A stretch of 64,000 nucleotides of DNA, taken from NCBI RefSeq assembly GCF_020379485.1, contig NC_063446.1, positions 15,994,471-16,058,470 on the forward strand, given 5' to 3'. The notes beneath the pieces are model-generated. The model ran no database searches. It was given only the letters and a program-made list of their open reading frames with translations, and was not told the DNA's origin. This DNA comes from Brassica napus (lineage: Eukaryota > Streptophyta > Magnoliopsida > Brassicales > Brassicaceae). The position numbers were made by a program, and so were the translations under genes. Positions 49,532-60,377 of this stretch are shown in pieces; position 1 is the first letter of the stretch, and each line of letters starts with the position of its first letter.

Positions 49532-49620
49532 CTAGATTCTGATCCGTCCGGTTGCGCGGAATTATTTCTATGTATATTTACAGTTTATGTTTTAAATTGA
49601 AATTTTATGATCTGATGAGA
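49532..49620 (-). mobile_element. Helitron 3' end (copy A of a tandem pair)
   Basis: On the minus strand ...CCGCGCAACCGGACGGATCAGAAT is followed by CTAG at 49535-49532. The TCCG...CGGA pairing forms the short terminal hairpin. The extent to the right is uncertain; only the 3' terminus is clear. Confidence 0.65.
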
Positions 49621-51302
49621 TTTTATAAATTTTTTTTTCGTTTCTGGATTGTATTTTTTGGTTTGATGCCGGTCCGGTTATGGTTTGTGGCTTTCGGTCA
49701 TTTATGTGGTTATTTTTTTTATTTTAATATTTATTTAACTTCTGTTTATAATAATTATTTTAATATATTGTGTATATTTTGGTGTTATATATCTTGTATT
49801 ATATTATTCATGTGTTTTATTCAATAATATTAATATATATAGTTTATGCTTTAATTTTTTTTTACTTTGTTATTTGTTACTGATCCAACATTATTAATTT
49901 TTATTTAATTATAATATTTTATAATTTATATCAATGAAAAGATTATCTTTTGTTTATTATTAAAGAAATATTATTTTTTCATGATATAATAACCACATAT
50001 GCCACAAACATCTATAGTACGGTGTATATACATGTTAGGACCTAGGAGTATCTAAAATTTGTTTGCAGGCTTCATATGCCATTACAGAAACCATATATCC
50101 GTTCTTTCCAAACCAAGAATAAGAGCAATTTTCATGTTTACACCTTTGTTAGTACAATTATTCATGTTTATTTTTATTAAAGAGACATTTAAAAAAATAC
50201 ATTTTTCATTAAGAGACAAATGACTCTTATACCCTTACTATATAGATATATAATAAATAATTATTTAAATAAATAATAAATAAATAAAATAAGTTTTTAT
50301 TATGTTTTCGTATTTTAATATTTCAAATTCAAACTTTTTTTTTGGAAAATGTATCTTTTATTATTGAATTCAAATTCAAACTTTTTTATAATTTTTTTTC
50401 GAATTTTCTTTTTATTTTTTTCAAGAATTTTTTTTTTAAAGTATTTATTTATATATTTATTAGAACCCTAAACTCCACATTCCAAAAACCATGTCCCACT
50501 CCTCAATTCTAAATTCTAAATCTATATAAGTTAATCCTAGAATTATAAATGTTTTTTTCTTCTATAAAAGTGAAGATAAAAATAGTTAAATTAAACATGG
50601 AAAATAGTATTATGAATGTAGTATTTTTGGTAATTTCTCCAAAACTACCACATTACAATACACAGCAATATATTTGTTATGTGGCAAAAGACATGTGCAT
50701 CTGCACTGCACATTCATCAAATCGTTAGCAGCACTATATTTAGCACTAGAAGAAAGGATGAGAACTAACAGCAATGTCGATCTCAAGGCAAAAAAAAAAA
50801 AACGTAAAGTTCTGACTTTTTCGTGATAACCCTACCATAACACTATCTATAAGCTATATTTGGTGTTCTCAAACAAATAAGAAGAACCCATGAAAACTGA
50901 GACTCTGAAGCTGATGAGGTAGCTTCCCTCACTTTAAGATGTACATAGAAACTAAAATAATAATAAAACTATCTCATCAGGCAAAATAAATGCTCACTGA
51001 TTTGTAAATTTTCCACAACTTATACGAATATGTATATTGAATAAAGACTGAAGGACTACTTCTTTTCCATTTTCTTGAACGGAGAGCGGTTAAGCACAAC
51101 TTATGAAGTCTGTAACGGTGGTATAAATAAGTTATCTATTGACCAACACTTCCAACAGATATTGTTGTGAAAAATCAAAGCTGAGAGACTAAGTTACGTT
51201 TGATTCCATGGAATCAGAAATTTCTTCATCCACCCTAACATGCTTTTCCCTGTTTTGGTCATTTAGATCAAAAAGCGACTCTTCAGCTTCTCAGAAGAAC
51301 AT
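49621..51302. other. AT-rich intergenic DNA
   Basis: Very AT-rich to about 50640, with T-rich open frames that have no family resemblance. Around 50150-50230 a motif (TTAAGAGACAAATGACTCTTATACCCTT) resembles a Brassicaceae repeat. No gene is supported. Confidence 0.45.
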
Positions 51303-51956
51303 TCAGTCCACTGATTCTGTCCTCGGACCTACATAGCAATCAAGTGTTGCTATGTATGAGAACCCATTAACAACGGCAAAGACCAGCACTGAGATATTAA
51401 CATACTGGAACACAATACAGTAAGCGACACTCCCAATTTTCATTTCAGAGGAAGAACCGCCAGGAAACTGTGAGACATTAATGTACTTATTCGTCTTCCA
51501 TGTTGAACAATCCTTCACAGAATCAAACCAAACAAAAGATCAAACATAACAATAAAACAAAGATTCAACGGATCTTTAGTATAAACAATCTAAGGGCCAG
51601 CAGAGAATTTGTTTCCAAGCATGTCCTATAGACGAATCAAGGATTGGAACATACAATGAACGAATACTATTGGTCAACCGATCTGTGGATATACCACAAC
51701 CTCAAAGAAGCTGATTTTAGTTAAAAACAGAACCAAAACGATAATTACAAACTGGGTAGTAGCTAAAAAATCGTAATCAATTTGTCCTAATCCCAAAATA
51801 AAAAATAAAAAGGTGGCAACTTTGCAACCAGAGTGAGAGTTTACAAACCTGGGAGATTGATGATTCGTCCGAGAAGTAATGACGGAACAAATCAGCTATG
51901 CCCCGGTCTTTTCCGAGAGACGACGCATGATCGTAGCATGAAGAAATAGCATTCAT
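51303..51956 (-). CDS. Possible small two-exon gene, unknown function
   Basis: On the minus strand, exon 51956-51849 encodes MNAISSCYDHASSLGKDRGI... and ends CCCAG|GTTTGT. Exon 51512-51303 follows GATTCTGTGAAG and encodes a partly hydrophobic segment (SVAYCIVFQYVNISVLVFAV), ending at a stop. The two join in phase to give 105 residues. I recognise no family. Codon usage in exon 1 looks protein-like. It could be a remnant of a larger gene or a lineage-specific membrane-associated peptide; chance cannot be excluded. Confidence 0.3.
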
Positions 51957-53148
51957 AAATTGTATAACTTTAATCAATCGAGATCTATATTTAGGTTAAC
52001 AATATAATTGTAGGTTGGTTTAGTTCCAATATATCGGTCACCATAAAAGATTGTATAAAAAGTGTATCTTTATACTTAGTCATAGCATATTCAATAGGTC
52101 CAAATTTAAAATATGTCACGGTAAAATTTAAATATGATCCTAAATTAATAGATTAGATATATAGATAAAAAGCAAAATAACATGCGAAAATGAATCTCTT
52201 TGTGGATCATTTGAGAATTTGTCTCGATATCTACTGCTTACTGTCCGTAAATGTGAAACCATATAGTTTTTCTACCTTCTTTGCGTTTAGTCTCTCTGTC
52301 TAGGTTGGACAGATCACAGACAATAGTCTAGCAACACACAATGAGGGACTTTTCCTTGGAACTTGACCCACAAGGTGACAATTATTCCATGACCGCGCCA
52401 GCATAACACAAGACCATTGTAAGGCCCATGATACCAAATTACTGGTAACAGTTGCTACCAGCTGAGTTATGTATATGATTGTCATTGTTACCAAACATCC
52501 TGTAATGCGAGCATCGTGACAGGAGTCCCCGTGAGTCCCTTTCCGAAGTCGTTTTGTTGCGAAGAGAAGGAGAAACCTTTAGATCTGACAGTGACATTCC
52601 GTAATTTTTAATCTTTGTTTTCAAATCTTTTTTTTTTTTTTGGAAATTTTACTTATACACTTCTTTTGGTACCATTTTTTTTCTACACTGTGTATTTTTT
52701 TTTCCTATTATTACACAGGATTATTAAGTATAAATAATATCGATAGAAACTTTATACTATAAGAAAACGTTGGATTAAAACAAGAGATTAGCGTTTTGGA
52801 GTAAAAATAGGAGAGCTCGAGGTCCAATGGTGCAAAGTGTTAGCTGTTCAACGGACCATTAGTCTCCTATTCCCCAACTTCTATAATCTCCCTCCTTCGC
52901 ATCTCCACCCTCCATTTTCAACCTATATCCGTACGATCTCGACACCTGGTGTTTTTGTTGATTCACACACGTAGTCACAATTCTCAATTCTCAATATTTT
53001 CACAATTCTCAATATTTTTCACAGTTCTCTAAATATTAGTATTATGAGGATGCATTAATATTTTTCCCACGAATGTAGCTTTTGATGCATTAATACAAAG
53101 TCTTAATATTCTTTTTAACATCTTTACTCATCGATTATTCTCTGAAAA
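51957..53148. other. Intergenic DNA and promoter of the pseudokinase gene
   Basis: A minus-strand open stretch at 52498-52590 (MSLSDLKVSPSLRNKTTSER) followed by GGTAAC might be an exon but has no partner. The last 300 bp before the kinase gene contain short AT repeats (ATTCTCAATATTTTCACA) and no clear motif. Confidence 0.35.
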
Positions 53149-55303
53149 ATGCATCCTCTGTTTCTCCCTTCTTCTTCTTCCTCTGCTCTGTTTCTACTTC
53201 TTCTCCTCCTCCTCACTCTCCAAACCCTAACCTCCATCTCTCTCTCACAGCCGGAAGCTCTCCCTTCACTAGAAAAGTGCGGAAACTTCTCAATCTCTTT
53301 CCCTTTCCACCTATCTTCCTCCTCCCCCGTCCCTTTTCGACTTACTTGCGCAAATTCATCAACTCTGTTTCTCCACATAAACCACCAAAACTATCGAGTC
53401 ATCGAGTTCTTCACAGACGGTCTCCTCGTAGACTTCCCTTCCTCTCCTTGTCGACAATTCAACGACTTACGCTCTTTCCCTTTCTCCACGAACCAATTCT
53501 TCTCTATCTCCTTCGAAAACGTTATCAGTCTTTACGACTGTGAAGACTCCTCCCTCTGCAAAGCCGGTTGCGAAAGCAACGTTCTCTTCGGTTGCGACGG
53601 CAGAGAAGAAGATGAAACCTCCGGTGGAGATATAGGATGTTGCTATCCTTTGTCTGATCACAGCGCGTGGCGTCCCGGTGATGACTTCTCTGTTTTTGGT
53701 AAATATGGATGCAGAGGATTCTCTTCGTGGGTTGTTCCGAGAGGCACGAACAGAGGCAAACGAGGCGTTAAGTTAGAGTGGGCGATTCCTAGAAACTCCT
53801 CAGAGGGTATTTGCGATCCTGAGGCTCGAACTGTCAACGCTACAGCCATTCAAGGAAGTGCTAGATGTGTGTGCCGAGATGGGTTTGCTGGCGACGGTTT
53901 CGTCCATGGAAACGGTTGCTTGAGATGTAAGTTACTAAAATTAGTAATTTTAGTATTTCTTGCGTCACAAGCAACTAAATTTGTATACTGTTACAGCTTG
54001 CTACAGAGACGGTAATGAAGTCTATGGAAACAAATGCGAGATCAAGAAACACAACGGGAAGAAACTAACCGTTTTAGCTGGTAATTAACCTAACCTTACT
54101 GAGATTAATATTTCCTATATTTCAAAAAGATGTAAGTTTTAAAAATTTTACCAAAACATTTTAAGCTTTGATTATCAATAACTTTGATTTTTATAACGGA
54201 GGGTGCAGTTTCTTAGAACCAAACTTGTTGCTTAAATTAAATTAAATCATATTTATTCATATGCAGGAGTTTTAGCTCCTCTGTTCATACTGGGCTCACT
54301 CTTAGCACTTTTCTGTCTCCTAAAACGTCCCGTAACAACAACTCACGAAGGCCAACACTTCCACCACTCTCCGACAACAACTACTACGAGTGTTTCGTTT
54401 CGCAAAGGTTACACCAAGACTCGTCTCTTCACATACCGTGAGCTAGAAGAAGCAACTAAAGGGTTTCAAGATTCACAAAAACTCACACAAGGAAAAACCG
54501 GAACTATCTACTCAGGTAACCTAAAAAACGGAACACGTGTGCTCGTCCACAAGGTTCTCTGTGAAAACCAGATTGAGTTCTTGGAGATTTCGTCTCAGAT
54601 CGATCATCTATCCGCGGTTTTGCACAGAAACCTCGCGAGAATCATAGGTTTCTGTATGGATATTGGATATAATCCGGTCGTTGTTTACGAGTATCCGGTT
54701 AACGGGTCGCTTGAGGATCGGTTGCGTCTAGGGCTTGATTGGTGCAAGAGAGTTAACATTGTGGCTGAAGTAGCTGGTTTACTTGCTCTGCTTCAATACG
54801 AGAACTATCCACCGATCTTACACAACAACGTTGGTTCTGGTTACATCTTCTTAGACGAAGACTTTCAAGCTAAAGTCACAGGTTTTGGATTACAGAGGAA
54901 ACAGAGGACGGATAGTTGTATGTACGATGTCGCGGTTTTGCTTCTGGAGATAGTGACTGGATCAAAACAGAGAGAAGAGAACGTGACTCAAGCGTTGCAA
55001 AGAATTAGATGCGGTAAGCTTGAAGAGATCGTAGATCCTTCTTTGTATTTTCATGAGCAGCCAGTGGTTTATAGAGAGCAGATTGGTTTAGTTGCTGATA
55101 TTGCGACGCGGTGCGTTTTGTTTGGTGGTGATGGGAAGTTTGGGATGGTTGATGCGGCTAGAGAGCTGTTGCAGATCGCTGAAAATAACGGGGGAGGCGG
55201 TTGTGATAAGAAAGGAGATGGAATTGAGGAAACGTTCTCAAATTCGAGTTTGCTTCAGATGATTTCTATGTCTCCTGACTCTATCTATCTCCCTAAGACA
55301 TGA
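53149..55303 (+). CDS. Probably inactive receptor-like protein kinase, At2g46850 orthologue
   Basis: Exons 53149-53926, 53997-54080 and 54267-55303 join in phase (donors GTAAGT, GTAATT, acceptors TTACAG, TGCAG) to give 632 residues. Order: signal peptide (residues 1 to about 33, Leu-rich); WAK/GUB-type extracellular cysteine-rich domain (CGNFSISFPF, CRDGFAGDG); transmembrane segment near residue 288 (VLAPLFILGSLLALFCLL); kinase-like domain from FTYRELEEATKGF. Catalytic motifs are altered: HRD-x4-N reads HNNVGSGYI and DFG reads TGFG, so phosphotransfer is not expected. The length agrees with my memory of Arabidopsis At2g46850, annotated as probably inactive. It likely acts at the plasma membrane as a scaffold or decoy; this is inferred. 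The gene looks intact. Confidence 0.9.
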
Positions 55304-56089
55304 GGAAAGAAAACAGAGGTCATTAAGGGTTTTTATTTTTGTTTTGTTTTGAATGTATGTAACGTAAACATGCACGGTACGCTTTACTTGACAGTAAAGA
55401 AACGTTTTTCTAATTGAGAGATGGTGACTGCGATCAGAGCCGTGCGAGCATCCATAGCGAACATAAGCGGTTAAAAATAAAATGTCTTAATTTTTATAAA
55501 AATATAAGTAATATTGTCACAGATGAAAAACACCAACAAGATACACCATTCACTCTAAACATAATTTATCCTATTCTTATTATGCAAATTGATGACTAAA
55601 CTTTCATTTTTAATATCCATAAACCGTTTTAATGGAAAATAACCAATTTCACTTCCTCATATTTTTATCTTATTTTCTATTATTGTCAATTTTTCTATTT
55701 TAAAATATTATCTGAGTATTCTACTAATAAAACAACGGAAATGTCATTAGAAATCCATAAAACCATAAGAATCAATCTTTTCTTACTTTCTTTACCCAGC
55801 CCATATTTAGCTTATCCAAATTATTTTAACATAAATCCATATATTATACGTAGATATCTTCTCTTATTTAGGAGTAAAATTAGTATACTTAATTAAAAAT
55901 GTTTTAATCAAAAACAACAACTATCGCAAAAGATGCCCTATTAAGTTTATAAAACAAATGCTGCCCTAGGCGAACGCTTCATTTTTCATAACAGAGGCAC
56001 GGCTCTGACTGCGATTGGTAGTCACGATTATAACAACGTGCATGCATGCAACGAGAAAGAAGAATAAATAAAGAAGGTAAAAAAGTACC
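55304..56089. other. 3' flank of the kinase gene
   Basis: AT-rich. A possible degenerate Helitron-like start (TCTACTAATAAAACAACGGAA) lies near 55720. No gene. Confidence 0.4.
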
Positions 56090-56960
56090 AGCGGTGGGAA
56101 AAAAAAACCAAACCGAACCGAAACCGATTCGAACCGAACCAAAGTCTATTTCAAACCATTTGATTGAAGATTTCCCAACCTGAATGGTTCGGTTTAAACC
56201 GAACCGAAAAACCGATGTGTTTTGTAATTATTTAAATTAAAAATATTAGTAATACAAATATATTAAAATTCTAATACTATACCACATATTTTCTATTTTT
56301 CATTCATTAACATATATATTCTTCTAACCTAATATGTAATCATCAAAATATTTTATTTTTTAAAAAAATAGAAAAGTTTGTATGTTTCTATTTTTGTATA
56401 TATGTAAACATGGATGTTAAATCTAAATCTAAAACCTAAAACAAATTTTATTAAAAACAAAAGTTCTTCTCCACGGCGTCACATGGAAGATGATTCATTG
56501 CATGCTTTTTAATTATGATATAAGAGACATTACAAATGATGTTGAGTTTTTTTTCATTTTAGTTAACTTTCATTTGTTTTAATTCTTATATACTTTTTGT
56601 GACTTTAAAAAAAATATGTTTCAGTTTTATATTGAATTTAGTTCACATAATTTATGTTTACATAATTTATGTTTACATAATTTATGTTTTAAAACATAAT
56701 TTTTCTTAAAAAAAATAAACTAAGAAGAACCTAATTAAACTGATCCAAAAAACAAACCGAACCGAATACAAACCGAACCGAATATAAACCGAACTAAACA
56801 CAAACCGAACCGAACCGAACCAAACCAAACCGAACCGAACCAAACTGAACCGAACCAAACCAAACCAAACTAACTATGGTTTATTTCAGTTGGAAAAATA
56901 CTAGAACCGAACTAGCCAAACCCGAACCGAACCGAGAAAATAACCGAAATGCCCACCCCT
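56090..56960. mobile_element. CCGAAC-rich element, hAT-like MITE
   Basis: The left end (CAGCGGTGGGAAAAAAAAACC) and right end (reverse complement TATAGGGGTGGGCATTTCGG) resemble each other, and both are followed inward by dense CCGAAC repeats (56110-56210 and 56755-56945). Elements with GGGGTGGGCA...CCGAACCGAA ends are common non-autonomous hAT-like repeats in plants. No clear target duplication was found. Confidence 0.55.
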
Positions 56961-57085
56961 ATAAAAAACCCATATGTGAATCGAAAGTAAGATTGTACTA
57001 AAATCTATTTTTCTCTGGTTACTACTCTCTTAAAACTTAAAAGAAGAAAAACTCCTAACTAAAGGAAAAAAAAAGAGATCTTAGG

Positions 57086-57342
57086 GCATGATTAACCCAT
57101 GTCTCTTAGCCGGGGTTCTTAACTCATGATTTGATATTTTTTGTTTCTTGTTTTTTTTTACATTTTTCGGCTAAGAGACGGCTCTTATATCTCTTATATA
57201 AAAGACGGTTCTTAGCTTTTCTTATAAGAACCGTCTCTTAAATAAGAGATATAGAGCCGGTTCTTAACCGAAAAGTGCAAAAAAACAAAAAAGTGTCAAG
57301 TTATGAGTTAAAAACCCCAAATTAAGAACCCATGTTAATCAT
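57086..57342. mobile_element. Palindromic MITE
   Basis: GGGCATGATTAACCCATG at the left pairs with CATGTTAATCATGC at the right, and the arms remain complementary to the centre (TTAGCTTTTCTTATAAGAAC, about 57215). The near-complete palindrome is about 257 bp. A TTA precedes the left end, as in Tourist/Harbinger MITEs, but the right copy is not clear. Confidence 0.7.
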
Positions 57343-58641
57343 GCTTTGTACATTTCATTACTGGACGGATGTAGCACTTGAAGCCATTGGGGAGGAGCTA
57401 GGGCATGTCGAAGGCTATGATGTGGATAACGGACGGGTTCGAGTCTTGATTAATGGACTGAAACCGTTGGAAATGAAGCTCGATATAAGCCTCCCTTCGG
57501 GGGATATCAAACAGGTGGAGATTGAATATGAACACCTTGAAAAACACTGTTTCTGCTGCCTCTCTTTGTCTCACGAAGTTGAAGACTACCCCTCCTCAAA
57601 GGCCAGAGCAAATGATAGAGATACTAGAGGCCCACATATGGGAATCTCACAAACCCGTACGTTGGAAAGGCTGGAAGCAGACAGAAAGAGAAAAGAATCA
57701 AAGAAAGTTTTCAGAGATAACAAAGAGTTGGGGAAGCGACCTCACTCTGACACTTCTATGCACTGGAACAGAGGAGTGTCAAAGAGCATTGACTGGACTA
57801 GAGAAAGGAAATTTCGTTTTGATTATGGTGCGAGAAGAGAGCAACATGGATCTGAAACCTCATCAAAAGAGAGGGTAGTCCCAGCACCACGACCATCAGC
57901 TAGAGAAAGATTAACCTTCTCTAGGGATAGTGAATCTGCATCCCAAATGATAAATCACTCTAGAATCAACGGCTCCGCACAAAGGAGCGAATGGAGACCA
58001 GTGTCACAGGGTACTAGGGATGCAATCCCAGCAAGATCAATTCACTCCCAAGGGACTCATACTCCCTCCCCTCGCCCCCAACGAGAAGAAATGTCTCGAC
58101 AAGTGAGTAACTCAGGAAGCCGGAAACAGTCGGGGGAGCGGAGTATCCCATCTCACGAGAGAAGATCGGTACTTGAAAGGCTCTCACAACCTGGGGAAAG
58201 AATAACCCTCCTCCAAGATGGAGCACCAAACTCAGCATCAGGTAGACTCCAGGATGTAAACCTACATCATCAGGAGGAGACTTTACCGTTCCAATCAGGT
58301 GGTAGCAATCGGGCCTCTGGCTCTAAACTCCCCTCAGGACAAGATCAAGAGACCCATGGTGGCATAACTGATCGATCTCCCATCAGAACCCTCAGTGAAG
58401 ACAGAGTACATGTCTCGCTTCGACTAGGACCCCTACTTAACACAGAGACAACTACTCAAAATGACTCTCCTCAACTTGTCAACGACCAAGATACCGGGAA
58501 AGGAAAGAAAAGCAAAACCTCAGCCACAAAGAAGAGAGGCAGTACAAGCCCAACTTAAGGTGTGAGTGTAAAGAAGAGAAGGGTCACAAAAACCCAAAAC
58601 TCCCCAAGGAGAAGACTAGGATCCAAATAATCTACTGCTGT
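57343..58641 (+). pseudogene. LINE ORF1 (gag-like, zinc knuckle), 5'-truncated
   Basis: The open frame to 58558 contains YWTDVALEAIGEELG, INGLKPLEMKLDISLPSG and a CCHC-type knuckle (CFCCLSLSHEVEDYP) of plant L1 ORF1 proteins, with a long basic, Ser-rich tail. The N-terminal part (DUF4283-like) is missing upstream, where the palindromic MITE abuts. A TAA at 58556-58558 interrupts a tail that stays readable to a second stop at 58641 (VKKRRVTKTQNSPRRRLGSK). ORF1 normally packages LINE RNA; this copy is defective. Confidence 0.75.
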
Positions 58642-59396
58642 AAATGGGCAACCTCGTATGACTATTATTCCTCCGTCTCGGAGGAGGGGAGCGGATTTTT
58701 GGTCCGATCCAAGTCTTCTTCCTTAGTCAATATGAGCTGGAACTGTCCAGGTATCGGGAGCGACCTGACAGTTCGACGGCTACGGGAGTTTCGTACAAAG
58801 GAATCCCCGAACATAATGTTCCTGATGGAAACAAAAAGGAAGGATGAAGACGTCTTTAAGATGTACAGAGGTACCAACTTCACGAACCACTTTACAGTCC
58901 CACCGGTGGGACTTAGTGGCGGTTTGGCACTTTCATGGAAGGATAATGTACATCTTGAAGTTCTTTTGGCCACTGCTAATGTAATCGACACACAAATCAC
59001 GTTCAATGATAAAACTTTCTTTGTGTCTTATATCTATGGTGTTCCTCAACAAGAAAACAGAGCCAGATTCTGGAAAGAACTTTCTGATGTTGGAGCACAA
59101 AGAAACGATGCTTGGCTGCTCACCGGAGACTTCAACGACCTCCTAGATAATTCCGAAAAAGTAGGTGGTCCGCAGCAATGGGAAGGTTCTTTCCTATCAT
59201 TCCGAAATTTTGTTGCTCAAAATGGGTTATGGGACTTGCAGTTTTCTGGAAACTCTCTCTCATGGAGGGGCACGAGATACACTCACTTCATTCAGTCTCG
59301 CTTAGACCGAACTATGGCAAATATCGACTGGCTTGAGATGTTTCCGGCAGCCAGAAGCGAGTATCTAAGATTTGAAGGCTCAGATCACAGGCCTAT

Positions 59397-60377
59397 CTAG
59401 AGGTGTCAACTGGGCGGGCTGACCATGGGCTAGCCCAGTCCAATTCATTTTGGGCGGGCTATGGACGTGCCCAATTAATAAATGGCCCAACTCGACGAAA
59501 GACCAATTGGTACATGGTCAAATTAGGCGAAGACCAAATGGACAATGGGTGTCCATGGGCTTCCTAAAACATAATTTCATGAGTTTAACAAAAGAAAACA
59601 TAGTTTTACAATTTAACCCCAAAAAACAGTTTTATCGTTAAAATAAAAAATTAATGATTTTGACGGAAAACGTAATTTCACTATTTTGACGGAAAAATAT
59701 ATTTCATAAATTTGGTGGGAAAACGCAATTTCTCGGTTTCGGCAGGAAAACGCAATTTCTCGGTTTCGGTGGGAAAACACAATTTCTCGGTTTTGACGGG
59801 AAAACACAATTTCTCGGTTTTAGCGGAAAAACACAATTTCTCGGTTTTCGCGGAAAAACACAATTTCTCGATTTTGGCAAGAAACACACAATTTCTCGGT
59901 TTTGGCGGAAAAACTCATTTTTTTGGTTTTGGCGGGAAAACGCAATTTTCCGGTTTTCGCGGGAAACGCAATTTCTTGGTTTTTGGCGGGAAAACTCAAT
60001 TTCTCGGATTTAGCGGAAAAACGCAATTTCTCGGTTTTAGCGGAAAAACGCAATTTCTCGGTTTTATCGGGAAACACAATTTTCGGTTTTGGCGGGAAAA
60101 CGCAATTTCTCGGTTTTATCGGGAAAACGCAATTTTCGGTTTTGGCGGAAAAACGTAATTTTTCAAAATTTTAGAAATAAAATCTAAACTAATAATTAAA
60201 AAATAATTATAAATATTATTGGGTGTCCATGGGCATGCCCATTTGGACATGGTCTCTATTGGTCTTGGACATTTGTTTGGACCATTGTCCAATATGGACC
60301 ACTCATTACTGTCCAAAACTGAAATGGTCCAACTGGTCATGCCCAATTGGGCCATGGACGGACCATTTGACAGCTCT
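59397..60377. mobile_element. hAT-like element inserted in the LINE
   Basis: The ends CTAGAGGTGTCAA and TTGACAGCTCT are imperfect inverted repeats. Flanking 8-mers AGGCCTAT (59389-59396) and AGGCCTTT (60378-60385) differ by one base, consistent with a hAT 8-bp target duplication. Subterminal GGGC/GCCCA and TGGACATGG motifs fill both ends and the 27-bp minisatellite the centre. No transposase. Confidence 0.8.
59655..60165 (+). repeat. 27-bp minisatellite inside the hAT-like element
   Basis: About 18 copies of GGCGGGAAAACGCAATTTCT + CGGTTTT, mostly contiguous, with small indels. The unit length is a multiple of three and largely stop-free, so frames on both strands read as repeats (GKRNFSVSA-like and EKLCFPAKT-like). 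These are not considered genes. Confidence 0.9.

Noticed and set aside
49552..49827. Phe/Tyr-rich hydrophobic 91-codon frame
   Set aside because: T-rich DNA inside Helitron 3' sequence translates this way; no signal of a real membrane protein.
59712..60158. 148-codon repeat protein
   Set aside because: It exists only because a 27-bp repeat lacks stops; similar frames occur on both strands.
59655..60165. CRISPR-like regularly repeated 27-bp units
   Set aside because: The units are contiguous with no unique spacers, and the context is a plant DNA transposon; this is a minisatellite.
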